This document shows, one piece after another, positions 46,815-57,885 of a stretch of DNA of 64,000 nt. The translations under genes were made by a program, and so were the position numbers. The DNA is taken from NCBI GenBank assembly GCA_028554795.2, contig CM068829.1:132271325-132335324 (forward strand). The letters are read 5' to 3'. This DNA comes from Sinohyriopsis cumingii. Lineage: Eukaryota; Mollusca; Bivalvia; Unionida; Unionidae. Every line of letters begins with the position of its first letter. The first letter of the stretch is position 1. Under the pieces are notes generated by a model, which saw only the letters and a program-made list of their open reading frames with translations, had not been told where the DNA came from and did no database searches.

Positions 46815-46950
46815 AAGGTTATTTTTTATTACAAAGCAAGCTGACCTTGGAAGCCGACTTTGGATACTTTTAAGCCGATTATTTTTTAAAGGATATCAAT
46901 AAAAAGGTTATTTTTTCAAAGCAAGCCGACTTTGGAACATTTAAGTGTGC
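46815..46950 (+). repeat. Two-copy tandem duplication, about 90-bp unit
   Basis: AAGGTTATTTTTT, then CAAAGCAAGC(T/C)GAC(C/T)TTGGA, occurs near 46816 and again near 46906, directly before a (TA)n tract. Confidence 0.7.
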
Positions 46951-46952
46951 TG

Positions 46953-46956
<4 letters not shown>

Positions 46957-47026
<70 letters not shown>
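46957..47026. repeat. (TA)n microsatellite
   Basis: About 35 TA units. Confidence 0.95.
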
Positions 47027-47029
<3 letters not shown>

Positions 47030-47069
47030 GTGACATAATATAGTACTTCATGCATGGACATCGACAATC

Positions 47070-47445
47070 CAGGGTCACCTAGATGATTTGGAGAAAATAA
47101 AACCATTTGATGAATTTGTGAAGGCCAGAAGAGAAGATGATTTTGCAGACAATATGATCATTAACATGGATGAAATTCCAGTGTGCTTTGATCTCATTCC
47201 TGGATGGACTGTCAATAAGATGGTGGTTGAAAGTGTGAGAATTGGCATGACTGGTGCAGATCTTAAATAAAATGACTTTGGTCCATGCAGTTTCCACTTA
47301 AGGAGATATGTTGCCTCCAACAATACATTTTCACTGTATGACAATGCTATAAAGATATACATGCACTGAAAGAATGGATCATATGTGTGCAGGAGAAGGG
47401 TTGGGTTGATGAGATGATGCTGCAATGGATTAAACAAAAGTACAC
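47070..47445 (+). pseudogene. pogo/Tigger-like DDE transposase fragment
   Basis: The plus strand encodes NMDEIPVCFDLIPGWTV, with a VRIGMTGAD continuation, the pattern around the first catalytic Asp of pogo-family (DDE_1) transposases. A stop follows at 47268. Near 47397 another frame gives KGWVDEMMLQWI, the family block that lies some 60-80 residues further on. The segment between is degenerate. It is an internal fragment; the DNA-binding N terminus, the later Asp/Glu region and the TIRs are not visible. Confidence 0.65.
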
Positions 47446-48180
47446 AGTTTTATATTTTTTAAAATAAAAATTTAAGTTGGAGTGCATTTTCCGACATATA
47501 ATTTTCAAATGATTTAAAATGTGCCCACAACTTAAGACTACAACTTAAGACTGGAAAAGAAACTATGTGTCCCAGAATATACAGTGTACAAAAATGTACA
47601 TTCAGAATTGATTTATGGTGTCTCAAAATACGGTAAATACGGTAGATATAACTATGAATAACAAACTGTTGATCGAGTTGCATAGCTAAATGTAAGTGAA
47701 ACTGCCATGCTTCCATGCTCTTACATACAAATATTAATACTATTGTCACTGTATGAATTGTGTGCTAGTCATTTAAAGAGTGATATATTTATTTCATGAT
47801 CTTTATATTATTATTTGGCAGCATAAAATTGATTTTTCAACACACGTTGATGCAGTTCACTAAGCTCTATAACTGTTACAAATGTCAACAAAATGTTTCC
47901 AAAATTGAAGAAAAAAAGTTGCTGCAATTATACTGCAGAAAAAATGTTTTTCCTTTTCTTGATGAGATCCACACTAAAATCTATTAACATAACAATTCCT
48001 AATAGTAACATTTCATCTGTTCTGGAATGATTTGAAGAAAAAAATCTTTTAAATTGATTCATTCCTTCATAAAAATTCAGAAAAAAAGAAATTGATTTTC
48101 TGTTTGCTAAATAAAATCATTCTTACTTCGTTCACATTATTTTGACCCGTCCATTCCTCATTTCTGGGGAATACATATCA
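47446..48180. other. No gene seen
   Basis: A short AACTTAAGACT direct repeat lies near 47529-47552; otherwise featureless. Confidence 0.35.
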
Positions 48181-48302
48181 AATCTATGTTATAGTTTTAA
48201 CCGAGACAAGTAAATCCCAGTCAAGGGGTTACATTGGGGAGACATATAATGTAACCCCGCGACTGGGATTTCCTTGTCTCGGTCCAAACCCCAACGTAGA
48301 TT
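48181..48302. repeat. Foldback/MITE-like inverted repeat
   Basis: Arms CCGAGACAAG..AATCCCAGTC..GGGGTTACATT (48201-48235) and the reverse complement (48247-48282) pair around a loop of about 11 bases. Weaker pairing extends to AATCTA/TAGATT at the outer ends. Confidence 0.85.
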
Positions 48303-49548
48303 ATTTTTCTCACCCAATATTTTCCTTTAAAGTAAAAAGAACTCTTCACTAGTGAAATATAGTTCATGTGCAAATGTTTACATGTGGCTCATTAATACAA
48401 GTATGTTAATGAGGGCTATGGTGTAACCATTGCATCCGAAGTACACAGGCTATACGCGTGAGCAAAGAAAAATAACAACATAAAACGTCACATAGTAATC
48501 AGGTATTATCACATTTAATATATGGATGTTATATAAAATTGACAATAAATAATTAATATTTATTACAAAAAACTTTCATTTTCATCAGTTTCAATTTTGA
48601 AAAGTTATATTGTAAATAATGAAATGATACTGGCTACTCAGCTCTACTGTAGTTATACTTAGTACAAGCTGTAAGGAAGAGTAACATCTTGCTTTAGATT
48701 ATTCATGGGTAATTAGAGATCTGTGTTACTATCGTATTTAACTCTCCTTTTCTTTGTAGGAGGTGAAACTGTTTGTGATATACTTATGCTGTCCTTAGTA
48801 TTAATTGTAAAATTACCCCTATGTATAAAAGACCCTCCAAATATGGACCCTAGCGGATAAACATGTGCTAAAACTTTCAAGTTCACGGATTCTTTGAAAA
48901 TATATTCTTCTGTCTTGGAAATATTGCAAGTGATACAGTAAAGTTGCTTATGGATTAATGATTCCTCCTAGCTGCTAAGTGCATTATTTGTCATTAAATA
49001 TTGCAGGTTTATCTTTCAGATCCAGTACTGAATGTCATTCTCATTATTGAGAGGAACAAGGTTATGCTCCAATGAAATCCATGTACCTGCTACAGATTGC
49101 AGATTTACACAGAGAATGCGACCTCTGCTATGTCTGTCAGAGCAAAGGCAGAATTTATCAGTCTTCAACAGCACAAATTTTCAAGAATCACCAATTATTA
49201 GTAAACATGTTATTTGTATTGCTAATTCAATATACAAAAGGATGTACATTTCTGACCACACTTTCTGTTGTTCCCATAATTTCACTCTTAACAAAGCTGT
49301 ATTGGTTTACTCATTTATAATGTTGCTCTGTTGCAAGAGCAATTAATAGAGCCCCATTTTTCATTATTGTTTACCTTTCTTGTTTAGCAAAGGCATCTGC
49401 TCCAATTGTATTTTACACGATTGTGTTATTGATTAATGGTTAATGTTGCTTATTATTTCAGCTTGGTAAAAAAAGTAAGGGAAATGTAAAAAGCATATTA
49501 CAGATTGCTTCTGATTGCTGACTAAACTTAAATGATGGCAGCCAGATT
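48303..49548. other. No gene seen
   Basis: Overlapping open frames at 49032-49346 have no family signature. Confidence 0.35.
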
Positions 49549-49735
49549 AATTGCTATTCCATTAAAACATACATGGGACCCAGGAAGGCACTTTCAAAGT
49601 GGGATACTCACCCATTGATGCAGTGTAGAATTTTCTTATCATTTTAATATGAAATCTGTGAAATCAATGTACATATATTTTGTTTTAAACTGCCTTCCCT
49701 GGGTACTATGTATGTTTAAATGGAACAGCCCTAAA
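49549..49735. mobile_element. Non-autonomous DNA element (MITE) with terminal inverted repeats
   Basis: CTATTCCATTAAAACATACATGG plus GACCCAGGAAGGCA at the left end pairs with GCCTTCCCTGGGTACTATG and TATGTTTAAATGGAACAGCC at the right end, about 40 bp each with mismatches. The internal 110 bases have no coding. Confidence 0.7.
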
Positions 49736-50174
49736 AGCAAAGCTTACAAATATGGAACATATAGTGAATAAGCTAAATTTGAAAGAATCTTGGCGGGGGG
49801 GGGGGGGAAGCTCCACTATTTAAATAATCAGATTATCATATGTACATGCTTTATATATTGTACTTATGTCAGTAATTGACTTAAAGCACCATAGTTATAG
49901 GCCACACATTGTCATAATTCTAAGCATCCATAATATGTTTCTTCAAATAGGAAAATACTTGAATCATACGAAATTATTTTATTTGACTTATCTGTTTCCG
50001 TCCTAGGTTGTATATCTACTGTCTTCTCACAATTACCTTCTCACAATTATCAAATGTATTTTTATCATCAAAATTAAAATCAGTATTAGTCACTATATGT
50101 AGAGTGCACAGGCCAAGACATAAAATTAATAATGGGAAATGATAATTAAGGCAAAATAATTTCCTTTCGTTAAA
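49736..50174. other. No gene seen
   Basis: A poly(G) run of about 13 lies at 49795-49807. Confidence 0.35.
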
Positions 50175-50394
50175 TTACACTGGACAACAAATTTTTACAA
50201 AAGTCATGTTACTGAAATAAAATTAGTCAATTCTTATCAATTTTTATGTGCTGAACACGAATATGACAGTCAAATTGCAAAATTGGCTCTAGTTTTTTTG
50301 TAATCTGCAAGAAATTAATGTTTACATAACGAAATGCATTCCAATAGTAAAAGGTCAACTGTAATAGCCTACCTATAAAAAATCAAGTCATTGA

Positions 50395-52083
50395 CTACAT
50401 CTTAGATTTCTTCGCCTGTTTCTTGTACAGCTGTTCGGGAGCATCTCTGAGGAGTGTCCAGCAGTAGTCAGCCAGCATTGTAGTGGACCATTTTCCCTGG
50501 TATCTTTGTTCCATTGTTGCGATATCTTGATGAAAACGTTCGCCGTGTTCATCACTAACAATACCACAGTTGCTAGGAAAGAAATCCAAATGGGAATGAA
50601 GGAAGTGAATCTTTAGAGACATATTGCAGCCAAGTTTCTTATACTTCATCAACATGTCTTCTACTAGTTCCTTATAGTTTTCTGCCCTAACATTTCCGAG
50701 GAAGTTTGTAGAAACTAGGCGAAAAGCATTCCATGCTTGTTTCGCGTCACCTTCCAGCAAGTTGTTGAACCGGTCATCTTTGAAAAGCTCTCGAATCTGA
50801 GGACCCACAAAAACTCCCTCTTTAATCTTTGCTTCGCTGAGTCGAGGGAATTTTTCATGCAGGTATCGGAATGCTGGCAAAGTCCGGTCAATGGCTTTCA
50901 CGAAGTTCTTCATCAAACCTAGTTTGATGTGAAGGGGTGGTAGCAAGATTTTCTGAGCCTCAACCAGAGCTGGGTGTTGGATATTCTTCTCTCCAATGGC
51001 TACATTCTGCCTGTGAGTCCATTCCTTCCTCATGTAGTGCATTTCCCTTGCTCGGCTATCCCACTCGCATAAGAAACACATGTATTTTGTATATCCTTGC
51101 TGCAGTCCCATTAAAAGGGCAACTACCTTCAAATCATCACAGAGGTGCCAGCTGTACTTGTTATACTCAATGGAATTCAGTAGCTGCCTTAAGTTATCGT
51201 ATGTCTCTTTCATGTGGACAGCATACGCTACTGGAATAGATGGAAGAATGTTTCCATTGTGCAAAAGCACAGCCTTGAGACTCAGTTTCGAAGAGTCCAC
51301 AAATAGTCTCCATTCTTGTGGGTCATGAGTGATTTTTAAAGCATTCATGAGGCCCTCAATATCGGAACAGAATATCAGATTACTTTCCTTTCTGAAGAAA
51401 GGCTCCAATTGCTGGTGGCGCTTTCGATATGCAGTAATTGTGACATCTTCTTCTAGAAGATTCCATTGTTGGAGTCTTGATCCTAGCAATTCTGCCTTGT
51501 TCTTTGATAAGTCCAAATCACGAATCAGGTCATTTAGTTCTTCCTGTGTTATTCTGTGTGGGGTTGATGATGCACCACAGTGAAAATCTGGATCACTGCA
51601 TGCTGATGGACCAGGAGAAGAACAGGTCGACTCACCTTTGTCTTCGTCAGATGAATCAAGAGAATATTCTGCTGGAGGTTCTGGAATAGGAAGTCCCTCA
51701 CCATGTGGAACTGGTCTCAATGCAGACGGAATGTTTGGGTAGACTATTCTCGACTTCTTTCGCTTCGTTATTCCGCCGGAAAGAGGAGGAACCAAGCAGA
51801 AGTAACAGTCATTTAGGTGGTTGCTTGGCTCTCTCCACACCATTGGGACTGCAAACGGCATTGATGACCTTTTGCAATTCAACCACTGTGAAAGCTGTGT
51901 TGTACATGTAGCACAGCATATATGCGGAGCCCAAGGCTTGTCTTGGTCACCAACCTTGCATCCGAAGTAAAGATGATATGCCTTCTTCACTTGAGAATTG
52001 ATACTTTTCTTCTGGTTGGCAAATGTCACTTCCCCACAAATATAGCAAAAATTGTCCGCGGTATTAACACACTTTCGAGGCAT
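50395..52083 (-). CDS. Intact 562-aa transposase-like protein
   Basis: Uninterrupted from ATG 52083. N terminus: a zinc domain with CYICG and a CCATC pair around residues 13-60 (ZAD/THAP-like C2-C2 spacing), then a CYFC motif, then an acidic Ser-rich linker (SSDEDKGESTCSS). From about residue 240 a core resembles an RNase-H-fold transposase. LFVDSSKLSLKAV could hold the first Asp and WHLCDDLKVVALLMGL the second. A CFLCEWDSR insertion comes next, followed by LPPLHIKLGLMKNFVKA, and the SDEHGERFHQDI block could supply the Glu. A Lys-rich end follows. I recall this family as multicopy 'uncharacterised' proteins of arthropods and molluscs; the catalytic residues are my proposal. It is the best preserved gene in the window and sits in a complete element. 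Confidence 0.8.
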   Translation of the reverse strand: MPRKCVNTADNFCYICGEVTFANQKKSINSQVKKAYHLYFGCKVGDQDKPWAPHICCATCTTQLSQWLNCKRSSMPFAVPMVWREPSNHLNDCYFCLVPPLSGGITKRKKSRIVYPNIPSALRPVPHGEGLPIPEPPAEYSLDSSDEDKGESTCSSPGPSACSDPDFHCGASSTPHRITQEELNDLIRDLDLSKNKAELLGSRLQQWNLLEEDVTITAYRKRHQQLEPFFRKESNLIFCSDIEGLMNALKITHDPQEWRLFVDSSKLSLKAVLLHNGNILPSIPVAYAVHMKETYDNLRQLLNSIEYNKYSWHLCDDLKVVALLMGLQQGYTKYMCFLCEWDSRAREMHYMRKEWTHRQNVAIGEKNIQHPALVEAQKILLPPLHIKLGLMKNFVKAIDRTLPAFRYLHEKFPRLSEAKIKEGVFVGPQIRELFKDDRFNNLLEGDAKQAWNAFRLVSTNFLGNVRAENYKELVEDMLMKYKKLGCNMSLKIHFLHSHLDFFPSNCGIVSDEHGERFHQDIATMEQRYQGKWSTTMLADYCWTLLRDAPEQLYKKQAKKSKM

Positions 52084-52201
52084 TACTGTTCTTTATTGTA
52101 CGTAAATGGATAAAATAATAAGTTTTATGTAACAGTAGCTTGAACTGTCTCGCACAACGTCTAAAATATTTTAAATGCTGAACCTATCTGATTGGGCTTT
52201 A

Positions 52202-52319
52202 TATAGTACACTGCTTACGTCAGCTTCAGCAGCCGCCTGGCATTAGTATAATAGGCCTACACATGTATAGTACACTGCGGACGTCAACTTACTTCAGCAG
52301 CCGCATGGCATTAGTATTG
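52202..52319 (-). promoter_or_regulatory. Subterminal tandem repeats in the transposon 5' region
   Basis: TATAGTACACTGC..ACGTCA(G/A)CTT..CAGCAGCCGC(C/A)TGGCATTAGTA occurs twice with 64-bp period between the terminal repeat and the ATG. A hairpin TTGCATCA..TGATGCAA follows near 52320-52345. Subterminal repeats of this sort can be transposase-binding sites or promoter elements. Confidence 0.6.
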
Positions 52320-52610
52320 CATTGCATCAGAAAATGATGCAATCAACTGTGGATGATGTGAGCATGATGGTATTATGCAATGTTACATCATTATTCCGGA
52401 TGTTGCTGCAGTCCTACTGGAGAAATTTACACAGTGAAACATAGAAAATGAGGTATATGAATATCTTCAAAACGAGAGCCAATACAAATTTTTCACGGTT
52501 ATATTCGTGTTCGGCACACCAAAATACTACAGATTAGGGCCTTTTCAAGTCAGTAATGATTTCACTGTTGACCAGTGTTATTTACCATTTCAGGAGATGT
52601 GTGTAATGTA

Positions 52611-52691
<81 letters not shown>
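52611..52691. repeat. (GT)n(TA)n compound microsatellite
   Basis: About 10 GT followed by about 30 TA units. Confidence 0.95.
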
Positions 52692-52693
<2 letters not shown>

Positions 52694-52726
52694 TACTATT
52701 TTCTCAGATTGATCTGGTGGTCTGGT

Positions 52727-52815
52727 TGCCCAGTGTCAGGGTAACGTGACAGAGGGATATCAGGCCATATGTCTGCATCGTGATGCCCCAGTGCTTGACA
52801 CCACTATAAACAGGC
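52727..52815 (+). mobile_element. SINE 3' fragment
   Basis: CCCAGTGTCAGGGTAACGTGAC and CCCAGTGCTTGACACCACTA match the 3' half of the SINE at 42360-42618 in opposite orientation; no tRNA head. Confidence 0.6.
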
Positions 52816-53671
52816 CCCTGGTGGCTGATTGCTTTAAGACATCACCAATACAAGCTCTGGGTTTATACACTCTCATTAATATTGCCAACAAGTAAGGCCC
52901 ATAAAGCTACAGAAACCCGAATAACTCACAGAAAGCCGGGTAACTCTGTAATTATATTCCATCGCTATTCAATTCCTACATTTGTATCATAGGAATTATG
53001 GTAAATAAAGGGTTCTGAATTATTGGAATGAGATCCTCAGCTGATTTCTTTACCTTCTCGCATATCATTCTACCATTATTGTTTCTATTCCCCACCCCAC
53101 CCCAGCCGGCACATCATAGACAGACTCTTTTGATAAAATAATTTCTTGCATTATGCTGGATTGGTAGTTGGCATGTATGACTATAAAAAAATCCCATGCT
53201 AAATTCACAGACAATAACTGCATTTGTTTTTATTTTCCTCTCCAGTTCAGTACAGTTACAAATGTAGAAATGGCTCAAAGAACAGCACACTCCTTTCCCA
53301 ACCCCACCCCCGAGTTGAAACTACGAAACCTTAACTGTCTATTTCTCCCAAGTGCGGGTCCTGTATTGTGGAAAATACGTTGTCTATTTCAGCAGCTTCA
53401 AACAATGTATATATGCTGTCTTACTTTCATGGTGAGAACAGGAGAATGACTGAAACATGAAGGCAATCAACATGCTAATAGACTTAAGATTGAGAAAATA
53501 TTATTTGTTGACTAAGTGAATGACAATGACATTAATATCAATCAAGAAGAACAATATATATAGCAATTGTGGCTATTTGTTAACTGAAAGAGGCTTGAGG
53601 ATTTATTCAACAAACTAAATGTTTCATAGAACTAATGTCATGTTTATGTGTAACACTCAAGTTTGGCTTTA
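52816..53671. other. No gene seen
   Basis: A 93-codon frame at 53168-53449 has no family signature. Confidence 0.35.

Positions 53672-53744
<73 letters not shown>
53672..53744. repeat. (TA)n microsatellite
   Basis: About 36 TA units. Confidence 0.95.
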
Positions 53745-53747
<3 letters not shown>

Positions 53748-53912
53748 CACTTTTAATCTAAATAGAAATTTAACATAAACAAGATGCCAATTAGTTCTTT
53801 TAAGATCTTGTTAAATAAACACCAAAATTACATTGTACACAAAATAAGATAACAGTGTAACATGTAAAGGACACGTACAGTGCAAAGCAGAAAGGTAAAT
53901 AGTATGCACAAG

Positions 53913-54560
53913 TACTACTACTACTAATAATAATAATATAATACTAATTGAAATCCAAGTACTATTATAGTCTGGATAAATGTATCAATGGAAAATAACA
54001 CATACTGAGACAAAAGTGCTTAAGAAAAAGAATACAGGTGAAAAATAGTTCAAGTCGATTCACTGCAGAAAAGGTGAGTTTTCTGAGCTTTCTTGAATCG
54101 TGTTGCAGTTACATAATGATTAAGTTGAAGAGGCAGACTATTCCAGAAAGTTGGGCCCTGGTAATCAAAAGGATGCTTTCCAATGTATTTTAATCTAATA
54201 TTGGGAATAATGATGATATGAATACAGGAGATGAGTGCAAGTGTCTGGAAAGTGTGTATACACGATAAACTCAACAATGTACTTAGGGTTTGACATATTG
54301 AAAATGTTGTAACAGAGAAGTCATTTTTTATTTAATCCTTGATATAACCAGAAGCCTGTGAAGGATGCTACGCATAGAAGATATAAGTACTCACTGATAG
54401 GTTTTCATTGACAAAATAAGGAGCATTTTGCACCTTTTTGATATTTTTTTTATTACTATGTACTGGGGTAAAAGCAGAGAGACTGGAATCGAAATAATCA
54501 AGTAGAGAATTTATAATGTAAAGATGCATCTTGAGGAGACGAATCCAGTGATACATCGTA
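53913..54560 (-). pseudogene. Diverged LINE RT 3' fragment
   Basis: On the minus strand, LLDYFDSSLSAF and KKVQNAPYF near 54380-54510 and PTFWNSLPLQL..THLFCSEST at 54050-54150 are the C-terminal blocks of the same LINE family as the copies at 1146 and 58397. A short (AAT)-rich tail lies at 53917-53940. The fragment is older and more diverged than the other three. Confidence 0.65.
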
Positions 54561-54574
54561 GATCAAAATCAGTT

Positions 54575-55045
54575 TAGGTATATGTGAGAAAATTGTGTTC
54601 TTGTGACTTAGGGTTAGGGTCAAGGTTTTCCGGTAGTAATGTACGAACAGATAGTACCATTTTGGATACCGTATTCACTGAAATACTTGCCTCATGGAGT
54701 CCGATAGATAGGCATTTCGTTCATGAAAATTGGTCAAGTGGTTTATGAGAAAATTGAATTCATGTGATTTCCCATATGTTTATATAGGTTGTGGTTAGGG
54801 TCAAGGTATTCTGGTATAACGTACGAATGGACCCGGCAATTTTAATGCGCTTTTTGCTGCAGTATGTGTGTCACAGAGCCCGATAGATAGGTATTTCTTT
54901 CATGAAAATCGGTCAAGTGCTTTGGGAGATAATTGGATTTTTGTGATTTCCCTTATGTTTATCATAGATTAGGGTTAGTGATGCAGTTTATGATGATACT
55001 TAAGAATGGACCCGGCGATTTTTATTTAATTTTTGTTTGTGATGT
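54575..55045 (-). repeat. Satellite-like tandem repeat, about 180-bp unit, 2.5 copies
   Basis: CCCGATAGATAGG(C/T)ATTTC plus TTCATGAAAAT(T/C)GGTCAAGTG recurs at about 54700 and 54880. TTAGGGTTAGGGTCAAGG-like blocks recur at about 54609, 54795 and 54970, and GTACGAA(C/T)GGACCCGGC near 54825 and 55005. No gene. Confidence 0.8.
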
Positions 55046-56003
55046 CACCAATCTGTGCTGACAGTAGCATGTGATTCACATTTTATAAAGTTTCAGTGCA
55101 CTATTATTATGTTTAAAGGACTATATTATACATGAATGAGAAAAGAAATATCTGACAGTAATTGAGTCACACTTTTCAACGTAGACACACAAATATAAAA
55201 TCCTTAAAAATGCTTCATCAAAATCAACAAAATTACAGCAACATCCTCACTCACATTCATTAATATCTCATGCTGCTCTAACCTGCATAACAAAGTATAT
55301 ATCAGCAAAAACATTTAAATGGTTATCTTCCTGAGAATTGTTTTTAATAGAAACAAATTTCTCAAAGTATCAGCATTAACTCTTGACACATAAGAAAAGG
55401 AAACCTGCTACAGTTGAATAAAAGACCATGTAAATGTGTCACTGGAATTATAACTGTAAAATTAAGTACATGTTTTCACAAGAAAGAAAAAGAAGAATAT
55501 GCGAACAGTATTATAAGGATGGCTGCACACATCGGCTGTAAGGGGTGGAATCTGGTGAAGAATATTCACTCTAATATAAAAAATAATAAAAAAAAATATT
55601 GTGAAATAAAGATGCATAAAAATTTAATTTCCATTATTATTACCATTTTGCAAATATGCAGTTTATGTAAAACGTATAAGATAGATTACATTGCTGGCAA
55701 TATCAGTTTTCCACATACAGAAATGAATAGGCCATTCTCAATCTATGTTCAGTACATAATCGCTAACAGTTAACAATTCTCAGATGACTTAGTAATCATA
55801 ATGTAGCAAAGTAGCTGTACAGATATCAGTAAATTACTATCAGCCAACAATAGCATCACTGATGATTATTTTCCCGCTCAAGTAAAAATATCACATGGGA
55901 GAAGGGAAAAGACAAGAAAAATAATAATATTAAACAGTAACAACTTTAACAAAGTATGTAAACTTAAGCTGCATTTACCCAGGTTCCAATAGTCTATAAT
56001 AAT

Positions 56004-56042
<39 letters not shown>

Positions 56043-56891
56043 ATGTATGCATTAATGAACACATGCACATTGGATAAACTTGAATCAAATACATAATCAG
56101 TGCGCACATTTTGTTTTTGTATGAGTGAGCAGATTCAGTTTTATTATGTATAAATAGACACGCAGAATATGTTAATATATGTTTTAACTAAGCTGCAGGA
56201 TTGATCATAATCTCTATAATTGGAAAATATAGCAGGCATGGCCTTACATAACAGATTACATGTACAGTACCAAACCTTAATTTCTAAGATGGCCAAATAT
56301 TGTAATTTTTAGGTTTCATGTAAATTTTGGGCAAAATATAAATCAATTATCAAAGCAGTAAACAACATTGTTTGAATATTTAATGTACAAATGAAGTAAA
56401 AACAAGAAACATTTAGGTTATAAATTATAAAATTAATTTAAAAGTTAAGTACTCACAAAATTTTGAAACCCACTGGCTTTCATAAATACCCACAGGAACC
56501 CCAATACGATTTTTATACCTTTGTTAGAAATTGAAAATTCCCATTGCATGAGTGCTGTATATATTCTTTTTATTGGTTTTAGACTTGCAGGTCAGGCAAA
56601 TGTTTTTTTAATTAAAAAAAATATTGTTCATAGTAACAACATAACAAATTTCATTTCTGATGTGTGTACATTCTTAAAATGAATTGAAATAAAAAAAGAA
56701 ACCAATTTGGTTCATAATGAACACAATTTGTTATGACTGAATAATAATTAGCAATTTTAGAAATAATACCCATATAGAAGGTAGTGAACATACTGAGCTT
56801 TTGTACTGTGAATAAAGATATGTCACACTTAATGATTTTATTATATGCTGATGAAAGGATAATATAATGGTAAATTAAGATGACATTCTGA

Positions 56892-56987
<96 letters not shown>

Positions 56988-57595
56988 GTTTTTCTTAATT
57001 TTGTTAAAGAAACATATTTCAACTTAATCCAATTACAGCATTCCCGGCATAAATCACATTCCAGACAAATAAAATGTAGGCCAACATAACTTGGAAACAG
57101 GTCCACATGATTGTGGGAGAATTTGAATTTATAAGAAAAAGAGCATCAGAGTAAGAACAATCTCGCTAAAACATTATAACTTTAATTTGTAGACAAGTGT
57201 TGATATGGGCTGTAAAAATGAGATATTTCTGAAATCTGACTTCTCATTATGATGCTAGGTGACACCAAAACATGCTACACAAGCACCGTTAATTCGGCAG
57301 TATGATCTCTACCCCAAAACATAACAATTTGGGTCCATGTCTTAGACTGTAGGACGACTAGACAATATGGATGCTAAACATGCAAAATTATTCTTGAAAA
57401 TTATGATGGTCTTATTCTGATGAGAGAGATTATTTGGAATTCATCACTAGCCAGTTCTACTCTGTAAGATCAATATAACACATTAAATATACAATACAAA
57501 TTTATAATAGTTCTGCTGCAAATATTGGGCACAAATAATAACAAATGTTTTTAAAGTAAAACTGACAAGCAAAAATACCTTGTAAACATGTTCAC
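55046..57595. other. Non-coding, with simple repeats
   Basis: (CA)n at about 56006-56040 and (TA)n at about 56899-56984. The open frame at 55414-55773 lacks an ATG and a family signature. Confidence 0.45.
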
Positions 57596-57806
57596 ATCTT
57601 TTCCAACATTATTGGAACCTATGTAAAGAATCAGCAAGTCAGGATTTTGGGCTCGGATAACGTCTAACACTTTGGATTTAAAATTGATGATATCTACAAC
57701 CAATTTTGCACCAGGAATACACAACAGGAATAAGGTGGAAAGATTCAGAATACCACAGAGTCGCTTCAAATTTGAATCACATGCAATGAAAATGATCCTC
57801 GACACT
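57596..57806 (-). CDS. Single exon of an SGNH/GDSL-hydrolase-like protein
   Basis: The minus strand between a GCCAG|AGTG acceptor and a GAT|GTGAAC donor encodes IFIACDSNLKRLC (block I, normally GDS with the nucleophile Ser), a CIPGAK segment (block II Gly), and LLILYIGSNNVGKD (block III, GxN). These are three of the SGNH hydrolase blocks in the right order and spacing. The Gly before Asp-Ser is replaced by Cys. Such domains occur in host esterase-like genes and in some retroelements. No neighbouring exon was found, so it may be a fragment. Confidence 0.45.
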
Positions 57807-57885
57807 CTGGCAAGTATGCAGCATCTATGTAAAATATACAATTAATATGAAATGAATATCAACTATTCAAACGAAGTTGTTGTTT

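Larger units (their letters stand above)
50178..52577 (-). mobile_element. 2.4-kb DNA transposon with CACTGG ends, copy 1 (complete)
   Basis: Ends are CACTGGACAACA (50178) and TGTTGACCAGTG (ending 52577), with weaker inverted similarity over about 130 bases (GAACACGAATAT... and TTGGCTCT blocks at both ends). TTA flanks both sides (50175-50177 and 52578-52580), giving a 3-bp target duplication. One intact gene fills the centre. CACT(G) ends with a 3-bp TWA-like duplication suggest the CMC/EnSpm (CACTA) superfamily; this assignment is inference from the ends. Confidence 0.85.

Noticed and set aside
50937..52113. Several plus-strand frames opposite the transposase-like gene
   Set aside because: Antisense shadows of the 562-codon gene; no domain signature.
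54605..54625. True telomere repeat
   Set aside because: Only about two TTAGGG units occur and they are part of a longer 180-bp repeat.
55414..55773. 119-codon open frame on the plus strand
   Set aside because: Starts with TTG, has no family signature and lies in AT-rich non-coding sequence.
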